NCBI RefSeq assembly: GCF_049446075.1
Contig: NZ_JBMSEB010000003.1
Location: 310,001 to 374,000 of the forward strand
Direction of reading: 5' to 3'
DNA: 64,000 bases
Origin: Humibacter sp049446075
GTDB lineage: Bacteria > Actinomycetota > Actinomycetes > Actinomycetales > Microbacteriaceae
The number at the start of each line of letters is the position of its first letter. Positions within the stretch are counted from its first letter, which is position 1. The notes beneath the pieces were generated by a model. It saw nothing but the letters and a program-made list of their open reading frames with translations, searched no databases and was not told where the DNA came from. The translations under genes were made by a program, and so were the position numbers. Shown piece by piece: positions 9,428 to 18,151 of the stretch.

Positions 9428-9433
9428 AGTCTA
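9428..9433 (-). promoter_or_regulatory. Putative -10 element of rmlC-rmlA (leaderless)
   Basis: TAGACT on the minus strand, with six nt between it and the GTG of rmlC, so transcription would begin at the start codon. No convincing -35 hexamer is visible. Confidence 0.5.
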
Positions 9434-9521
9434 CCAATGACGAGACTGGCGGACCCTGCACCTCCCGCGTTGCAGCCGTCTCCAGCCAGAGAAGCTGAAG
9501 CAGCTCAGAATGCCCGTTCGC

Positions 9522-9527
9522 TAGACT
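9522..9527 (+). promoter_or_regulatory. Putative -10 element of rmlB
   Basis: TAGACT on the plus strand, about 60 nt before rmlB, in the rmlC/rmlB divergent region. The -35 region is not recognisable, so this is a weak call. Confidence 0.35.
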
Positions 9528-9588
9528 GTCTCGGCCTCCCACCCGTCGTCCGCGGGTCCTCTCTCGAGTAAGAAAGCATCCGCACCGC

Positions 9589-10584
9589 ATGAAGATCCTC
9601 GTCACCGGCGGCGCCGGTTTCATCGGCTCGAACTTCGTTCACTATCTGATCGACAACACCGATCACGACGTGACGGTGCTCGACAAGCTCACCTACGCCG
9701 GCAACCTTGCGTCCCTGGCTTCTCTGCCCGACGACCGATTCACGTTCGTCAAGGGCGACATCGCCGACGCGGAGTTGGTCGACCGCCTGTTGGCGGAGCA
9801 CGACGCGGTCGTTCACTATGCGGCCGAGAGTCACAACGACAACTCCCTGGCCGATCCCGAGCCCTTCGTGCACACGAACCTCGTCGGAACATTTACGCTG
9901 CTCGAGGCCGCTCGCAAGCACGGCATCCGGTACCACCACATCTCCACGGACGAGGTCTATGGCGACCTCGAGCTCGACGACCCGGCGCGCTTCACCGAAT
10001 CGACGCCGTACAACCCCTCGAGCCCGTACTCCTCGACAAAGGCCGGCAGTGATCTTCTGGTGCGCGCATGGATGCGGTCGTTCGGCGTTCAGGCCACCAT
10101 CTCGAACTGCTCGAACAACTACGGTCCGTACCAGCACGTCGAGAAGTTCATCCCCCGGCAAATCACGAATGTGCTCCGCGGTGAGCGACCGAAGCTCTAC
10201 GGCACGGGCGAGAACGTGCGGGATTGGATCCACGCCGATGACCATTCCTCTGCAGTCCTCACCATCCTCGAGAAGGGCCGAATCGGCGACACCTATCTGA
10301 TCGGTGCAGACGGCGAGAAGAACAACAAGCAGGTCGTCGAACTCATCCTGACCGAGCTTGGCCAGCCCGCAGATGCCTACGACTTGGTCAACGACCGCCC
10401 GGGACATGATCTCCGCTACGCCATCGACTCCACGAAGCTCCGCAGTGAACTGGGTTGGACGCCCAAGTACGGCGACTTCGCCGCCGGCCTCGCCGCGACC
10501 ATCCAGTGGTACAAGGACAACGAGGACTGGTGGGCGCCGCAAAAGCAGGCGACGGAAGACCGCTACAAGGCGCAGGGGCAGTAG
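9589..10584 (+). CDS. rmlB: dTDP-glucose 4,6-dehydratase
   Basis: Second step of dTDP-rhamnose synthesis: dTDP-glucose to dTDP-4-keto-6-deoxyglucose, NAD+ dependent. The 331 residues start MKILVTGGAGFIGSNFVHYL; the catalytic ISTDEVYGDLE and SPYSSTKAGSDLLV (YxxxK) and NCSNNYGPYQ are all RmlB signatures. Divergent from rmlC and followed three nt later by rmlD on the same strand. Highly GC-rich third positions mark it as native-like sequence. Confidence 0.97.
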   Translation: MKILVTGGAGFIGSNFVHYLIDNTDHDVTVLDKLTYAGNLASLASLPDDRFTFVKGDIADAELVDRLLAEHDAVVHYAAESHNDNSLADPEPFVHTNLVGTFTLLEAARKHGIRYHHISTDEVYGDLELDDPARFTESTPYNPSSPYSSTKAGSDLLVRAWMRSFGVQATISNCSNNYGPYQHVEKFIPRQITNVLRGERPKLYGTGENVRDWIHADDHSSAVLTILEKGRIGDTYLIGADGEKNNKQVVELILTELGQPADAYDLVNDRPGHDLRYAIDSTKLRSELGWTPKYGDFAAGLAATIQWYKDNEDWWAPQKQATEDRYKAQGQ

Positions 10585-10587
10585 CGG

Positions 10588-11454
10588 GTGCGCTATCTCG
10601 TCACGGGCGCGTCCGGCATGCTGGGCCACGACCTACAGCAGGCACTCCTCGGCCGAGAGGTGACGGCCTTGTCCCGTTCCGAACTGGATGTCACCGACCG
10701 GAGCGCGGTCTTCGACGCCGTAGCTGGTCACGATGTCGTCTTCAACGCCTCCGCATACACGAAGGTGGATGACGCGGAAACGCATGAGGACGCGGCCTTC
10801 GCCGTCAACGCGGTCGGCACCGAGAACCTCGCCATCGCAGCACACGAGACCGGTGCACGGCTCGTCACTATTTCCACGGACTACGTGTTCAAAGGCGACG
10901 CGACAACGCCCTACCCCGAAAACGCTCCCCGCGATCCGCTGAACGCTTACGGACGCACGAAGGCCGCGGGCGAAGAACGTGCGCTAACGGCCTATCCAGA
11001 CGGGACCTACATCGTGCGCACGGCGTGGTTGTATGGCGCGCACGGCCCGAACTTCGCACGAACGATGCTGCGCCTGGCCGCCTCGCACGACACGGTGAGC
11101 GTCGTCGACGACCAGCGCGGCCAGCCCACCTGGACCGCCGACCTCGCCGAGCAGTTGGTGCGGCTCGTAGACATGGACGCGCCAGCGGGCATCTACCACG
11201 GCACCGCGAGTGGCGAGACGACCTGGTTCGGTTTCGCGCAGGCCGTATTCGAACAGGCCGGCCTCGATCCCGAGCGGGTCAAGGCCACGACGAGTGCAGA
11301 CTTCTCGCGGCCCGCCGCTCGACCCGCCTATTCCGTGCTTGGTCATGACGCCTGGGGCGCAGCCGGCATTCCCGTGATGCGAGACTGGCGAGAGGCGCTG
11401 GCCGATGCGTTCGACCGAAAGGCATTCGATGACAACGCTGAGGGTGATCGTTGA
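10588..11454 (+). CDS. rmlD: dTDP-4-dehydrorhamnose reductase
   Basis: Last step of dTDP-rhamnose synthesis, an NAD(P)H-dependent reduction. The 288-residue SDR has GASGMLGHDL at the N-terminus, VFNASAYTKVDDAE, TISTDYVFKG and AYGRTKAAGE (YxxxK). It starts with GTG four codon positions after the rmlB stop. The following glycosyltransferase overlaps its end by 26 nt, so rmlB, rmlD and that gene form one transcription unit. Confidence 0.96.
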   Translation: MRYLVTGASGMLGHDLQQALLGREVTALSRSELDVTDRSAVFDAVAGHDVVFNASAYTKVDDAETHEDAAFAVNAVGTENLAIAAHETGARLVTISTDYVFKGDATTPYPENAPRDPLNAYGRTKAAGEERALTAYPDGTYIVRTAWLYGAHGPNFARTMLRLAASHDTVSVVDDQRGQPTWTADLAEQLVRLVDMDAPAGIYHGTASGETTWFGFAQAVFEQAGLDPERVKATTSADFSRPAARPAYSVLGHDAWGAAGIPVMRDWREALADAFDRKAFDDNAEGDR

Positions 11455-12565
11455 CGATGTGCTCACTGATGTGCCGGACGGCATCTCCCGTTACAGCCTC
11501 GAACTGACACGACAGCTGATCGCAACGGCGCCGCGCGGCTGTGTCGTCGAGGGCGTGACGGCCGCGAGAAGCGAAACGGATCGTCGGCTGCTTCAGCAGT
11601 TACTGCCCGGCCTCGTCGGCGTGCACGCGTTGCCTGTCGGCTCCCGTGAGCTCGCCCTGGCATGGCAAATGGGCGTGAAGCTGCCCATGGGGGGCGGCCT
11701 CATCCACGCACCGAGCCTGCTCGCACCGTTGTTCAAGCATGATTCTTCGGACTCCGTCGACCAGACCACGGTCACCGTGCACGACGTATCCGCTTGGACA
11801 GCCCCTGAGGCCGTCGGCGTCGTCGAGGCAGCATGGCAGAAGGCGATGGTCAAGCGCGCGCGCAAGTTCGCGGATGCAGTGGTTGTTCCGACCCACGCGG
11901 TCGCGCAACAACTCGGCGAGGTGGCAAAGCTGGGAGACCGCATCCGTGTCATCGGCGGTGCGCCTGCCGACACGCTCCGCGTGCCTGAAGATGCGGACGC
12001 CCGTGCTGAAACCCTGCACTTACCCGAGCGATACATCGCAACGGTGTCGAGCCTCGATCCTCGCAAGGGCCTGCGGGCACTGATCGCGGCCATGGCCCGA
12101 CCGTGCCTGCAAGGGATGCCGCTCGTCATCGTCGGCCCCGAGGAGCACCACGGCGAACACGTGTCGACCGTTGCCATGGAGTCGGGGCTCCCAGAAGGAC
12201 GCGTGCGCACGCTAGGAAGCCTGGGAGACGCCGACCTCGCCGTCGTGCTCAGCCGCGCGGCAGTGTTCGTGTATCCAAATCTCTCGTCGGGGTTCGGGCT
12301 CCCCGTCATCGAGGCCATGCGCTTCGGCACGCCAGTCGTCCACTCCGACGATCCCGCCGTCGCGGAGGTCGCTTTCGGCGCGGGAGTCACCGTGCCGCGC
12401 GAAGACGCGGACGGCTATCCCTCAAGGCTTGCCGAAGCGGTCGCCGCCGTCCTGGTGGACGAGGAGTTGCGGGAGCGCTTGCGATTCGCAGGGATGGACC
12501 GCGCTGCCGCCTTCAGCTGGCGAGCCTCAGCGGAATCCGTGTGGCAACTGCACGCTGAGCTATGA
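11429..12565 (+). CDS. Family 4 glycosyltransferase (GT-B)
   Basis: A 378-residue GT-B retaining glycosyltransferase, probably a rhamnosyl- or mannosyltransferase given its operon. The C-terminal donor domain shows TVSSLDPRKGLRALIAAM, LVIVGPEEHHG, and FVYPNLSSGFGLPVIEAM with the ExFGLPxxEAM-type motif. I use the ATG at 11429 because GAAAGG lies six nt upstream; it overlaps rmlD by 26 nt. The N-terminal half (DVPDGISRYSLEL) holds the acceptor domain. The acceptor is unknown. Confidence 0.87.
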   Translation: MTTLRVIVDDVLTDVPDGISRYSLELTRQLIATAPRGCVVEGVTAARSETDRRLLQQLLPGLVGVHALPVGSRELALAWQMGVKLPMGGGLIHAPSLLAPLFKHDSSDSVDQTTVTVHDVSAWTAPEAVGVVEAAWQKAMVKRARKFADAVVVPTHAVAQQLGEVAKLGDRIRVIGGAPADTLRVPEDADARAETLHLPERYIATVSSLDPRKGLRALIAAMARPCLQGMPLVIVGPEEHHGEHVSTVAMESGLPEGRVRTLGSLGDADLAVVLSRAAVFVYPNLSSGFGLPVIEAMRFGTPVVHSDDPAVAEVAFGAGVTVPREDADGYPSRLAEAVAAVLVDEELRERLRFAGMDRAAAFSWRASAESVWQLHAEL

Positions 12566-12681
12566 CCTGCCCCTCCGCCGGCGGATGTCCTCCGGCTCTT
12601 CATCCCGAATCGGATGGCTAGACTGCGATGTCGGCCAGCCAAGCATCCAGCCGCACGTGAAGTGCTCGACCGTTCAGGACC

Positions 12682-13464
12682 ATGCCCTCCATCACCTACC
12701 AGCCCCGCCTCGTCGCCTTCGACCTCGACGACACGCTTGCGGCATCGAAATCGCCGCTGCAGCCCGCCATGGCCGAACGCCTTATCGCTCTGCTCGACGC
12801 GGTGCCGGTGTGCATCATCTCGGGCGGACAGTTCGGGCAGTTCTCGAAGCAGGTCGTGGAGAAGCTGAAGGATGCCTCCCCGGCGGCACTCGGGCGTCTG
12901 CACCTCATGCCCACCTGCGGCACCCAGTATTACCGCTTCGTCGAAGAGACGTGGACCAAGGTCTACTCGCAAGATCTGAGCGCCGACGAGAAGTCCCGAG
13001 CCCTGGCCGCTGTCGAGTCACAAGCTCGGCGGTTGGGGTATTGGGAGGAGAAGACCTGGGGGCCCATTCTGGAGGATCGGGGTTCTCAGATCACGTTCTC
13101 CGCATTGGGTCAGTCAGCGCCCGTCGGGGTGAAGACAGCATGGGATCCCACGGGCGAGAAGAAGAACTCGTTGCGCGCCGCAGTGCAAGAGCTGCTGCCA
13201 GACCTCGAAGTGCGCTCGGGCGGGTCGACCTCGGTGGACATCACCCGGCAGGGCATCGACAAGGCATACGGCATGGGCAGGCTTTCTGAACTGACGGGGA
13301 TCCGGCTCACCGACATGCTCTTCATCGGCGACCGCCTCGACCCGGATGGCAACGACTACCCCGTGCTCGCACTCGGAGTTCCCACGCTGGCGGTGCGCGG
13401 GCCCGACCACACGGTCGAGGTGCTCGACGAGTTGATCCCTCGGCTGTCGGTGACGGCCGGCTGA
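12682..13464 (+). CDS. HAD-IIB family protein resembling eukaryotic-type phosphomannomutase
   Basis: A 260-residue HAD-superfamily phosphatase/phosphomutase. The catalytic loop VAFDLDDTLAASKSPL contains the DxD nucleophile pair; VCIISGGQFGQF is HAD motif II and MLFIGDRLDPDGNDYP is motif IV. SGGSTSVDITRQGIDKAYG matches the PMM-type cap and substrate loop. In this family the protein interconverts mannose-6- and mannose-1-phosphate, which would feed the GDP-mannose enzyme at 51628. A simple sugar phosphatase role is possible. It is separated from the upstream glycosyltransferase by 116 nt that include a TCCGCCGGCGGA palindrome. Confidence 0.75.
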   Translation: MPSITYQPRLVAFDLDDTLAASKSPLQPAMAERLIALLDAVPVCIISGGQFGQFSKQVVEKLKDASPAALGRLHLMPTCGTQYYRFVEETWTKVYSQDLSADEKSRALAAVESQARRLGYWEEKTWGPILEDRGSQITFSALGQSAPVGVKTAWDPTGEKKNSLRAAVQELLPDLEVRSGGSTSVDITRQGIDKAYGMGRLSELTGIRLTDMLFIGDRLDPDGNDYPVLALGVPTLAVRGPDHTVEVLDELIPRLSVTAG

Positions 13465-13548
13465 CCCGCTCGCGGCCCGACGACCACGCAGACCGGTCCA
13501 ACGACGCCGCCTGCGATCCGGGCGCTTACCCGGTTCGCGGGCGGCGAC

Positions 13549-14220
13549 TCAGGTTGCGGGTTCGACCAGTCCCGCGTCGTAGGCGAGGATGACCGCCTGC
13601 ACGCGGTCACGCACGCCTAGCTTCGTGAAAACGCGGCTGACGTGCGTCTTGACCGTCTGCTCCCCTATGAACAGGTCCTTCGCGATCTCCGAATTCGAAC
13701 GCCCGCGACCGACGAGTACGAGGATCTCCCGCTCCCGCTCGGTTAAGCCGACAAGCTCTTGCACTCGACGCGGAGCCGGTGGGCGCTGTGAGGCGAACCG
13801 CTCGAGCAGCCGCCTGGTCACGCTGGGCGCGAGGAGCGCATCACCTGCTGCCACCACACGCACGGCCTGCACGAGTTCGTCGGGCAGGGCGTCCTTGAGC
13901 AGAAAGCCGCTCGCCCCTGCGGCGAGCGCGTCGTACACGTAGTCGTCGGCGTCGAATGTGGTGAGCACGAGCACGCGGGGCACATACGGCTCGCCCCGGC
14001 TCGGGTTCACGAGCTCCCTCGTCGCCTCAATTCCGTTCACGTTCGGCATGCGCACATCCATGAGCACCACGTCCGGTCGCAGACTCCTCGCCAACGCAAT
14101 CGCCTCGGCACCGTCAGCGCCCTGCCCGATGACTCGAATGCCGTCTTGCGCGTCCAAGATCGCCGAGAATCCGGCACGAACCATCGCCTGATCATCGACG
14201 ACAAGCACCGTGACGGTCAC
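13549..14220 (-). CDS. LuxR/NarL-family response regulator
   Basis: A 223-residue two-component regulator. The receiver domain has VLVVDDQAMVRAG (acidic pocket), the phosphorylation site VVLMDVRMPNVNGIEA, and the conserved lysine in GFLLKDAL. The C-terminal helix-turn-helix reads LTEREREILVLVGRGRSN and KTHVSRVFTKLGVRDR. Its start overlaps the histidine kinase stop by 4 nt, so the pair is co-translated. The kinase is itself coupled to a DedA-family gene, which hints at a cell-envelope signal, though no target is visible. Confidence 0.93.
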   Translation of the reverse strand: MTVTVLVVDDQAMVRAGFSAILDAQDGIRVIGQGADGAEAIALARSLRPDVVLMDVRMPNVNGIEATRELVNPSRGEPYVPRVLVLTTFDADDYVYDALAAGASGFLLKDALPDELVQAVRVVAAGDALLAPSVTRRLLERFASQRPPAPRRVQELVGLTEREREILVLVGRGRSNSEIAKDLFIGEQTVKTHVSRVFTKLGVRDRVQAVILAYDAGLVEPAT

Positions 14221-15473
14221 GCTGCATCCTCTCTCTGGCGAAGCGGGATGGCGGCACGAACCACGAAGCCGCCGTCATCCGTGGGTAGTGCCTGCAGAGT
14301 GCCACCGTGCAGCTCGACCCGCTCGCGCATCCCGCGGATGCCCTGCCCGCCGGCATCCGTTGCGCCTGCTGCGGCCGCGCGGACGGCTGGTGCGGAGTTT
14401 CGCACCTCCACGTTGAGGTTCCTGCCGGTGTGCTCGAGTGTCACGAGAGTGTCGGCCCCTGTTGCGTGTCTGGCGACGTTGCTCAGCGCCTCCTGAACAA
14501 CGCGGTAGACGGTCAGCGACACCACAGGATCCAGGGCGAACACGACCTCTTGAGAAAGACCGTTGCTCAATTCGACTCGTGAGCCGGCGCGGGATGCAGA
14601 GCGGATCAGTTGCGGAACATCCGATGCCGTCGGTTGCGGTACCACCTCCCCCGGCGCGTCCTCGTTGCGCAGCACCCTGAGAAGAGCACGCATCTCGCCC
14701 ATCGATTCGCGGGCAAGCGAGGCGATGCTGTCGAACTCCTCTACGACGTCCACCGGCAGAGACGGCAAGCGGTACTTGGCCGAGGATGCCTGCACCTGGA
14801 TGGCGCTCATCCCGTGCGCCACGACGTCGTGCAGCTCCCTCGCCAGCCGGGTGCGCTCTTCCGCTTCTTGCCTCCGCGCGAGCTCGGCGGCGGACACGGC
14901 GCGTTCTCGCCGCAGCTGGGCACGTGCGGCGTTCCACCTGCCCACGAGCAGTCCGACAAGCCAGGCGATTGCGGAGACCGATGCGAACACGATGAGGTCG
15001 GCCGTGGCGGCACCCTGTACCGGCTCCGGCACCGGGCTCGTGAAGGCGATGATCGTCGCACCGAGCACGCCGACGAGCACGGCCGTGAGTCCCGTGAGCC
15101 ACTGGGTTCGCGTGACGAGGAGAACGACCGTGACGTGGGCGATCATCGAGGTAACCATGACCGGCCATGGTCCGCCGGGTGGCGTAACGAGCGCGAAGCC
15201 GAAAACTCCGAGCACACTCAGCGCCGCGGCGATCGGCGGATTCAGCAGGCCGAGAACCATCGCCGCGGCCTGAATGCCCGCCAGGAGCAGCGCAATGGCG
15301 ACCGGCACCCCGAATGCGGATGATGACAGCGATGAGCTGACCGTGAGCACCGCTGCTGCGCCGAGCACCACCAGCGTCCAGAGCACAATCGAGGCAGGCG
15401 CGCGCTGAGCGGCGCCGGTGAGAAGAGGCGTTCGCTCCCCCTCGCCTGCCGCGCTCGCGTCCGGATCCGTCAT
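14217..15473 (-). CDS. Membrane sensor histidine kinase (HisKA_3 type)
   Basis: A 418-residue kinase with about five to six hydrophobic helices in the first 200 residues and no large extracytoplasmic domain, then the dimerisation/phosphoacceptor helix RLARELHDVVAHGMSAIQ (H in the HDxxxH box), and an ATPase domain with VQEALSNVARHATG and GGQGIRGMRERVELHGG. This is the DesK/NarX-like subclass that pairs with NarL-type regulators, here the adjacent gene. It overlaps both neighbours by 4 nt. The membrane part suggests sensing of membrane state or a membrane-diffusible signal. Confidence 0.93.
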   Translation of the reverse strand: MTDPDASAAGEGERTPLLTGAAQRAPASIVLWTLVVLGAAAVLTVSSSLSSSAFGVPVAIALLLAGIQAAAMVLGLLNPPIAAALSVLGVFGFALVTPPGGPWPVMVTSMIAHVTVVLLVTRTQWLTGLTAVLVGVLGATIIAFTSPVPEPVQGAATADLIVFASVSAIAWLVGLLVGRWNAARAQLRRERAVSAAELARRQEAEERTRLARELHDVVAHGMSAIQVQASSAKYRLPSLPVDVVEEFDSIASLARESMGEMRALLRVLRNEDAPGEVVPQPTASDVPQLIRSASRAGSRVELSNGLSQEVVFALDPVVSLTVYRVVQEALSNVARHATGADTLVTLEHTGRNLNVEVRNSAPAVRAAAAGATDAGGQGIRGMRERVELHGGTLQALPTDDGGFVVRAAIPLRQREDAA

Positions 15474-16192
15474 TCCGCTCCGATGCTTTCCGCTTCGCGC
15501 TGGTCAGGCTCAGCCTCTGCGCGGGTCGACTGTGCAGTACGAGACCGTGACGGCCGTCGCGTGATGAGCCGGATCAACAGGTCGACCAGCACCCCTGATG
15601 CCAGCCCTCCAACGATTCCGACGAGCATACCGAGCAGTGCGTTTCCGTGAAGCAGGTGTCCGGCCAGCAAACCGATCGCAACCGAATACACCGCCCAACT
15701 GATGCCTGCTACGACGGAGAGAAGGAAGAACTTGCGTCGAGGGAATCCGGAGGCGCCGGCGACGAGGTTGACGGCCACGCGGCCGACGGGCACATAGCGA
15801 GCCGTCATGAGGAAGAGCGCTGGCCGCTTCGCAATGCCGCGACCCGCTGCCTGGAGGGCGGAGCGCATGCGAGCACGGCGCATCCAGCCGAACCGTTCAA
15901 GTCCAACAGTGCGCCCGATGGCGAAAGTCAGGTTGTCGCCGGCAATAGCCCCGATGGCTGCGCAAGCGATGACCAGCGCGATATTGGGCTGTCCCACAGA
16001 TACGGCCGCGGCGGCCGCTCCAATGACAACAGATTCGCTGGGCACCGGCGGGAAGAATGCGTCGATGAGCACGGCCAGCACGATCACGATCGGTACCCAG
16101 GGCGTAGAGACGGCGGCAGCGATGAACGCGTTGATGGCGTCGATGATGGTCCCCTCTCGACTACCGCCAAGACGACGGCATGAGACCAGCAT
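15470..16192 (-). CDS. DedA-family membrane protein
   Basis: Roughly 230-240 residues of the DedA/SNARE-associated (VTT domain) family, whose members act in lipid carrier recycling and membrane homeostasis. Seen: FFPPVPSESVVIGAAAA, GAIAGDNLTFAIGRTVG, and TARYVPVGRVAVNLVAG, the conserved family segments, with five to six hydrophobic helices and a charged C-terminal tail. The 3' end overlaps the kinase start by 4 nt. The start is unclear: I give ATG 16192; a GTG at 16219 is possible. A strong GAGAGGGG (16151-16158) lies inside, followed by two ATC codons instead of a normal start. Confidence 0.85.
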   Translation of the reverse strand: MLVSCRRLGGSREGTIIDAINAFIAAAVSTPWVPIVIVLAVLIDAFFPPVPSESVVIGAAAAAVSVGQPNIALVIACAAIGAIAGDNLTFAIGRTVGLERFGWMRRARMRSALQAAGRGIAKRPALFLMTARYVPVGRVAVNLVAGASGFPRRKFFLLSVVAGISWAVYSVAIGLLAGHLLHGNALLGMLVGIVGGLASGVLVDLLIRLITRRPSRSRTAQSTRAEAEPDQREAESIGAE

Positions 16193-16269
16193 TCGGCACT
16201 CGAGTGTCTGCCGCGTCACCCTGTGGTAGCCGATTGCCCCTACCGCGGGGTGATTTCGAGATAGAACTC

Positions 16270-17625
16270 CTACGGCTTCGGCGTCGCCGTCGGCGGGGCG
16301 ACGGCCTTCTGCACCATCGAGTGGATCTGGTCGAAGTTCGGGTTCGACGGATCGACGGTCGGTGGCACGAGCTCGAGGTTCTGCACCGGAAGGGTCCGGG
16401 TCTTCATCCCGAGGTCAGCGAAGTATCCGAGCATCGATTGCGGTATGTCGGTCTTCACCACTTGCTGGCCGGCCTTGGCGATGTCCTGGAACTTTGTCGC
16501 GACGGTAACCGGCGTGAACTGCTTGAGGATGGCATCCTCAAGTTCACGCTGGCGTGCCATGCGGTCGTAATCACTCGTGGATTCCCGGGACCGTGCGTAC
16601 CACTGGGCGGTGTATCCGTTCATATGCTGCACGCCGGGATAGATCCAGCCCGTCACCCCGTTGCCTTGGGCATCCCCGCCGATCGGCAGCTTCTCCTTGA
16701 CGTCGATCGTGACGCCACCCAGAGCGTCGATCAACTGTGAGAAGCCATCCATGTCAATGAGCACGTAGTACTGGATCTTCAGCCCCGTCACGCCCTGCAG
16801 AGCGTCGCGCATCGCTTCAATTCCAGGCTGACTGTTCTGCTTGGTGGCGTTCGGGTACAGCTTCGACTTGTAGAGCTCGACCTCCGTGTAGATCGAGTTG
16901 AGCTGGCAGACATCCACGTCGCAGTTGTCGTTGTAGCCATAGCCGTCGGGGTACAACTTCTGCATGGGCGAACCGTCGCTGAACGGCACCGGGTCCAGAT
17001 CACGTGGCACACCGATCGAGACGGCCTGCCCGGTGTTCGCGTCGATGCTGAGCACCGACATGCTGTCCGGCCGCATACCGTCGCGGCCGGGTCCTGCGTC
17101 GCCGCCGAGAAGCATGATGTTGTAGCGGCCATTGACCGGCGGCTCGGACGCCGCCGCGGAGAAGATGCCGGAGAGCGCGCCACGCGCCGTACCGGCGAGC
17201 ACCGCCCCGTACGCGGCAGTGCCGGAAACGACGACGAGCAGCAGCACGGCGAAGGCCGCGATTCCCGCCCGCGCGGACGGACGCGCTTTCACCAGTCGCA
17301 CCAGACGCACGGTGTCCAGCGTCAGCACGACCCAGAGAATGGCATAGAGCGCGAGCAGGATCTGCAGCACCCAGAGCGCGAGCGTCTGCGTGAAGAACCC
17401 GACGACAGCGGTGGGCTTGACGAGGTAGACGATGAAGACCGTGATCGCCGAAAGCCACAGGATGAACGTGGTGATCAGGCCGAAGCGTCCGAGCTTGCGG
17501 TTGCCGGCAAGCACTTGAGCGCTCCCAGGCATGAGGAAGTTGAGCGCGACGAGCCACCAGCCCCTGCGCGTCATCACGTCGCGGGAGCCGGAATTCGGGT
17601 ACCGGATCGGGTTGGCGATGGTCAT
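16270..17625 (-). CDS. LytR-CpsA-Psr (LCP) family cell-wall ligase
   Basis: A 451-residue protein expected to transfer lipid-linked glycopolymers to peptidoglycan at the outer membrane face. Several hydrophobic segments occupy the first 150 residues, more than the single helix of most LCP proteins. The LCP domain follows: IMLLGGDAGPGRDGMRPDSM, VSIGVPRDLDPVPF, and YVLIDMDGFSQLIDALGGV, holding the conserved arginine and aspartates that bind the pyrophosphate. RSRESTSDYDRMARQREL is the typical C-terminal signature. Start overlaps purE by 4 nt. It could attach the polymer made by the 1-13 kb locus. Confidence 0.92.
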   Translation of the reverse strand: MTIANPIRYPNSGSRDVMTRRGWWLVALNFLMPGSAQVLAGNRKLGRFGLITTFILWLSAITVFIVYLVKPTAVVGFFTQTLALWVLQILLALYAILWVVLTLDTVRLVRLVKARPSARAGIAAFAVLLLVVVSGTAAYGAVLAGTARGALSGIFSAAASEPPVNGRYNIMLLGGDAGPGRDGMRPDSMSVLSIDANTGQAVSIGVPRDLDPVPFSDGSPMQKLYPDGYGYNDNCDVDVCQLNSIYTEVELYKSKLYPNATKQNSQPGIEAMRDALQGVTGLKIQYYVLIDMDGFSQLIDALGGVTIDVKEKLPIGGDAQGNGVTGWIYPGVQHMNGYTAQWYARSRESTSDYDRMARQRELEDAILKQFTPVTVATKFQDIAKAGQQVVKTDIPQSMLGYFADLGMKTRTLPVQNLELVPPTVDPSNPNFDQIHSMVQKAVAPPTATPKP

Positions 17626-18134
17626 AGCGATGAGAGAAGGTCCGCGTTCTTCTGTTCGACGAGGTCGATGAGGCTGGCAGCGTAGTCGGCGAGACTGGCA
17701 GCAAGCGCGTCGTCGCTCGTGGCGAGGATGCGAGCGGCCAGGATGCCGGCATTCTTCGCGCCACCGATCGCGACGGTGGCGACCGGGATACCGGCGGGCA
17801 TCTGCACGATCGACAGCAGAGAGTCAAGACCGTCCAGTTTCGCGAGCGGAACGGGCACTCCGACGACGGGCAGGGTCGTGACGGAGGCCAACATTCCCGG
17901 CAGCGCGGCCGCACCACCTGCTCCCGCGACGATCACCTTGATTCCCCGCGAGGCAGCGTTCTTTCCGAACGCGATCATCTTCTCCGGGGTGCGATGAGCC
18001 GAGACGACCTCGGCCTCGTAAGGCACGCCGAACTGCGCGAGGGCCTCCCCCGCCGCCTGCATGGTGGCCCAGTCGGAATCGGACCCCATGACGATCGACA
18101 CAAGCGGGGGCTCGGTGGAGTTCACGCTGGGCAT
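17622..18134 (-). CDS. purE: N5-carboxyaminoimidazole ribonucleotide mutase
   Basis: Purine synthesis enzyme that converts N5-CAIR (made by PurK) to CAIR. The 170 residues contain VSIVMGSDSDWATMQAAGE, VVSAHRTPEKM and VIVAGAGGAAALPGMLAS, the class I PurE signature. It lies 17 nt after purK. A TAGCCT hexamer in that gap (18142-18147), seven nt before the ATG, suggests an additional leaderless promoter for purE and the LCP gene. Confidence 0.97.
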   Translation of the reverse strand: MPSVNSTEPPLVSIVMGSDSDWATMQAAGEALAQFGVPYEAEVVSAHRTPEKMIAFGKNAASRGIKVIVAGAGGAAALPGMLASVTTLPVVGVPVPLAKLDGLDSLLSIVQMPAGIPVATVAIGGAKNAGILAARILATSDDALAASLADYAASLIDLVEQKNADLLSSL

Positions 18135-18141
18135 GAAAACC

Positions 18142-18147
18142 AGGCTA
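18142..18147 (-). promoter_or_regulatory. Putative -10 element of purE (leaderless)
   Basis: TAGCCT on the minus strand with seven nt between it and the ATG of purE, in the 17-nt purK-purE gap. Confidence 0.4.
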
Positions 18148-18151
18148 GGTC

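Noticed and set aside
9505..10629. Long minus-strand frame opposite rmlB
   Set aside because: A valine/arginine-rich shadow of rmlB with no motif of its own.
1..13500. Secondary-metabolite (deoxysugar antibiotic) cluster
   Set aside because: No polyketide, peptide synthetase or resistance gene accompanies the rml genes; the context is cell-wall glycan.
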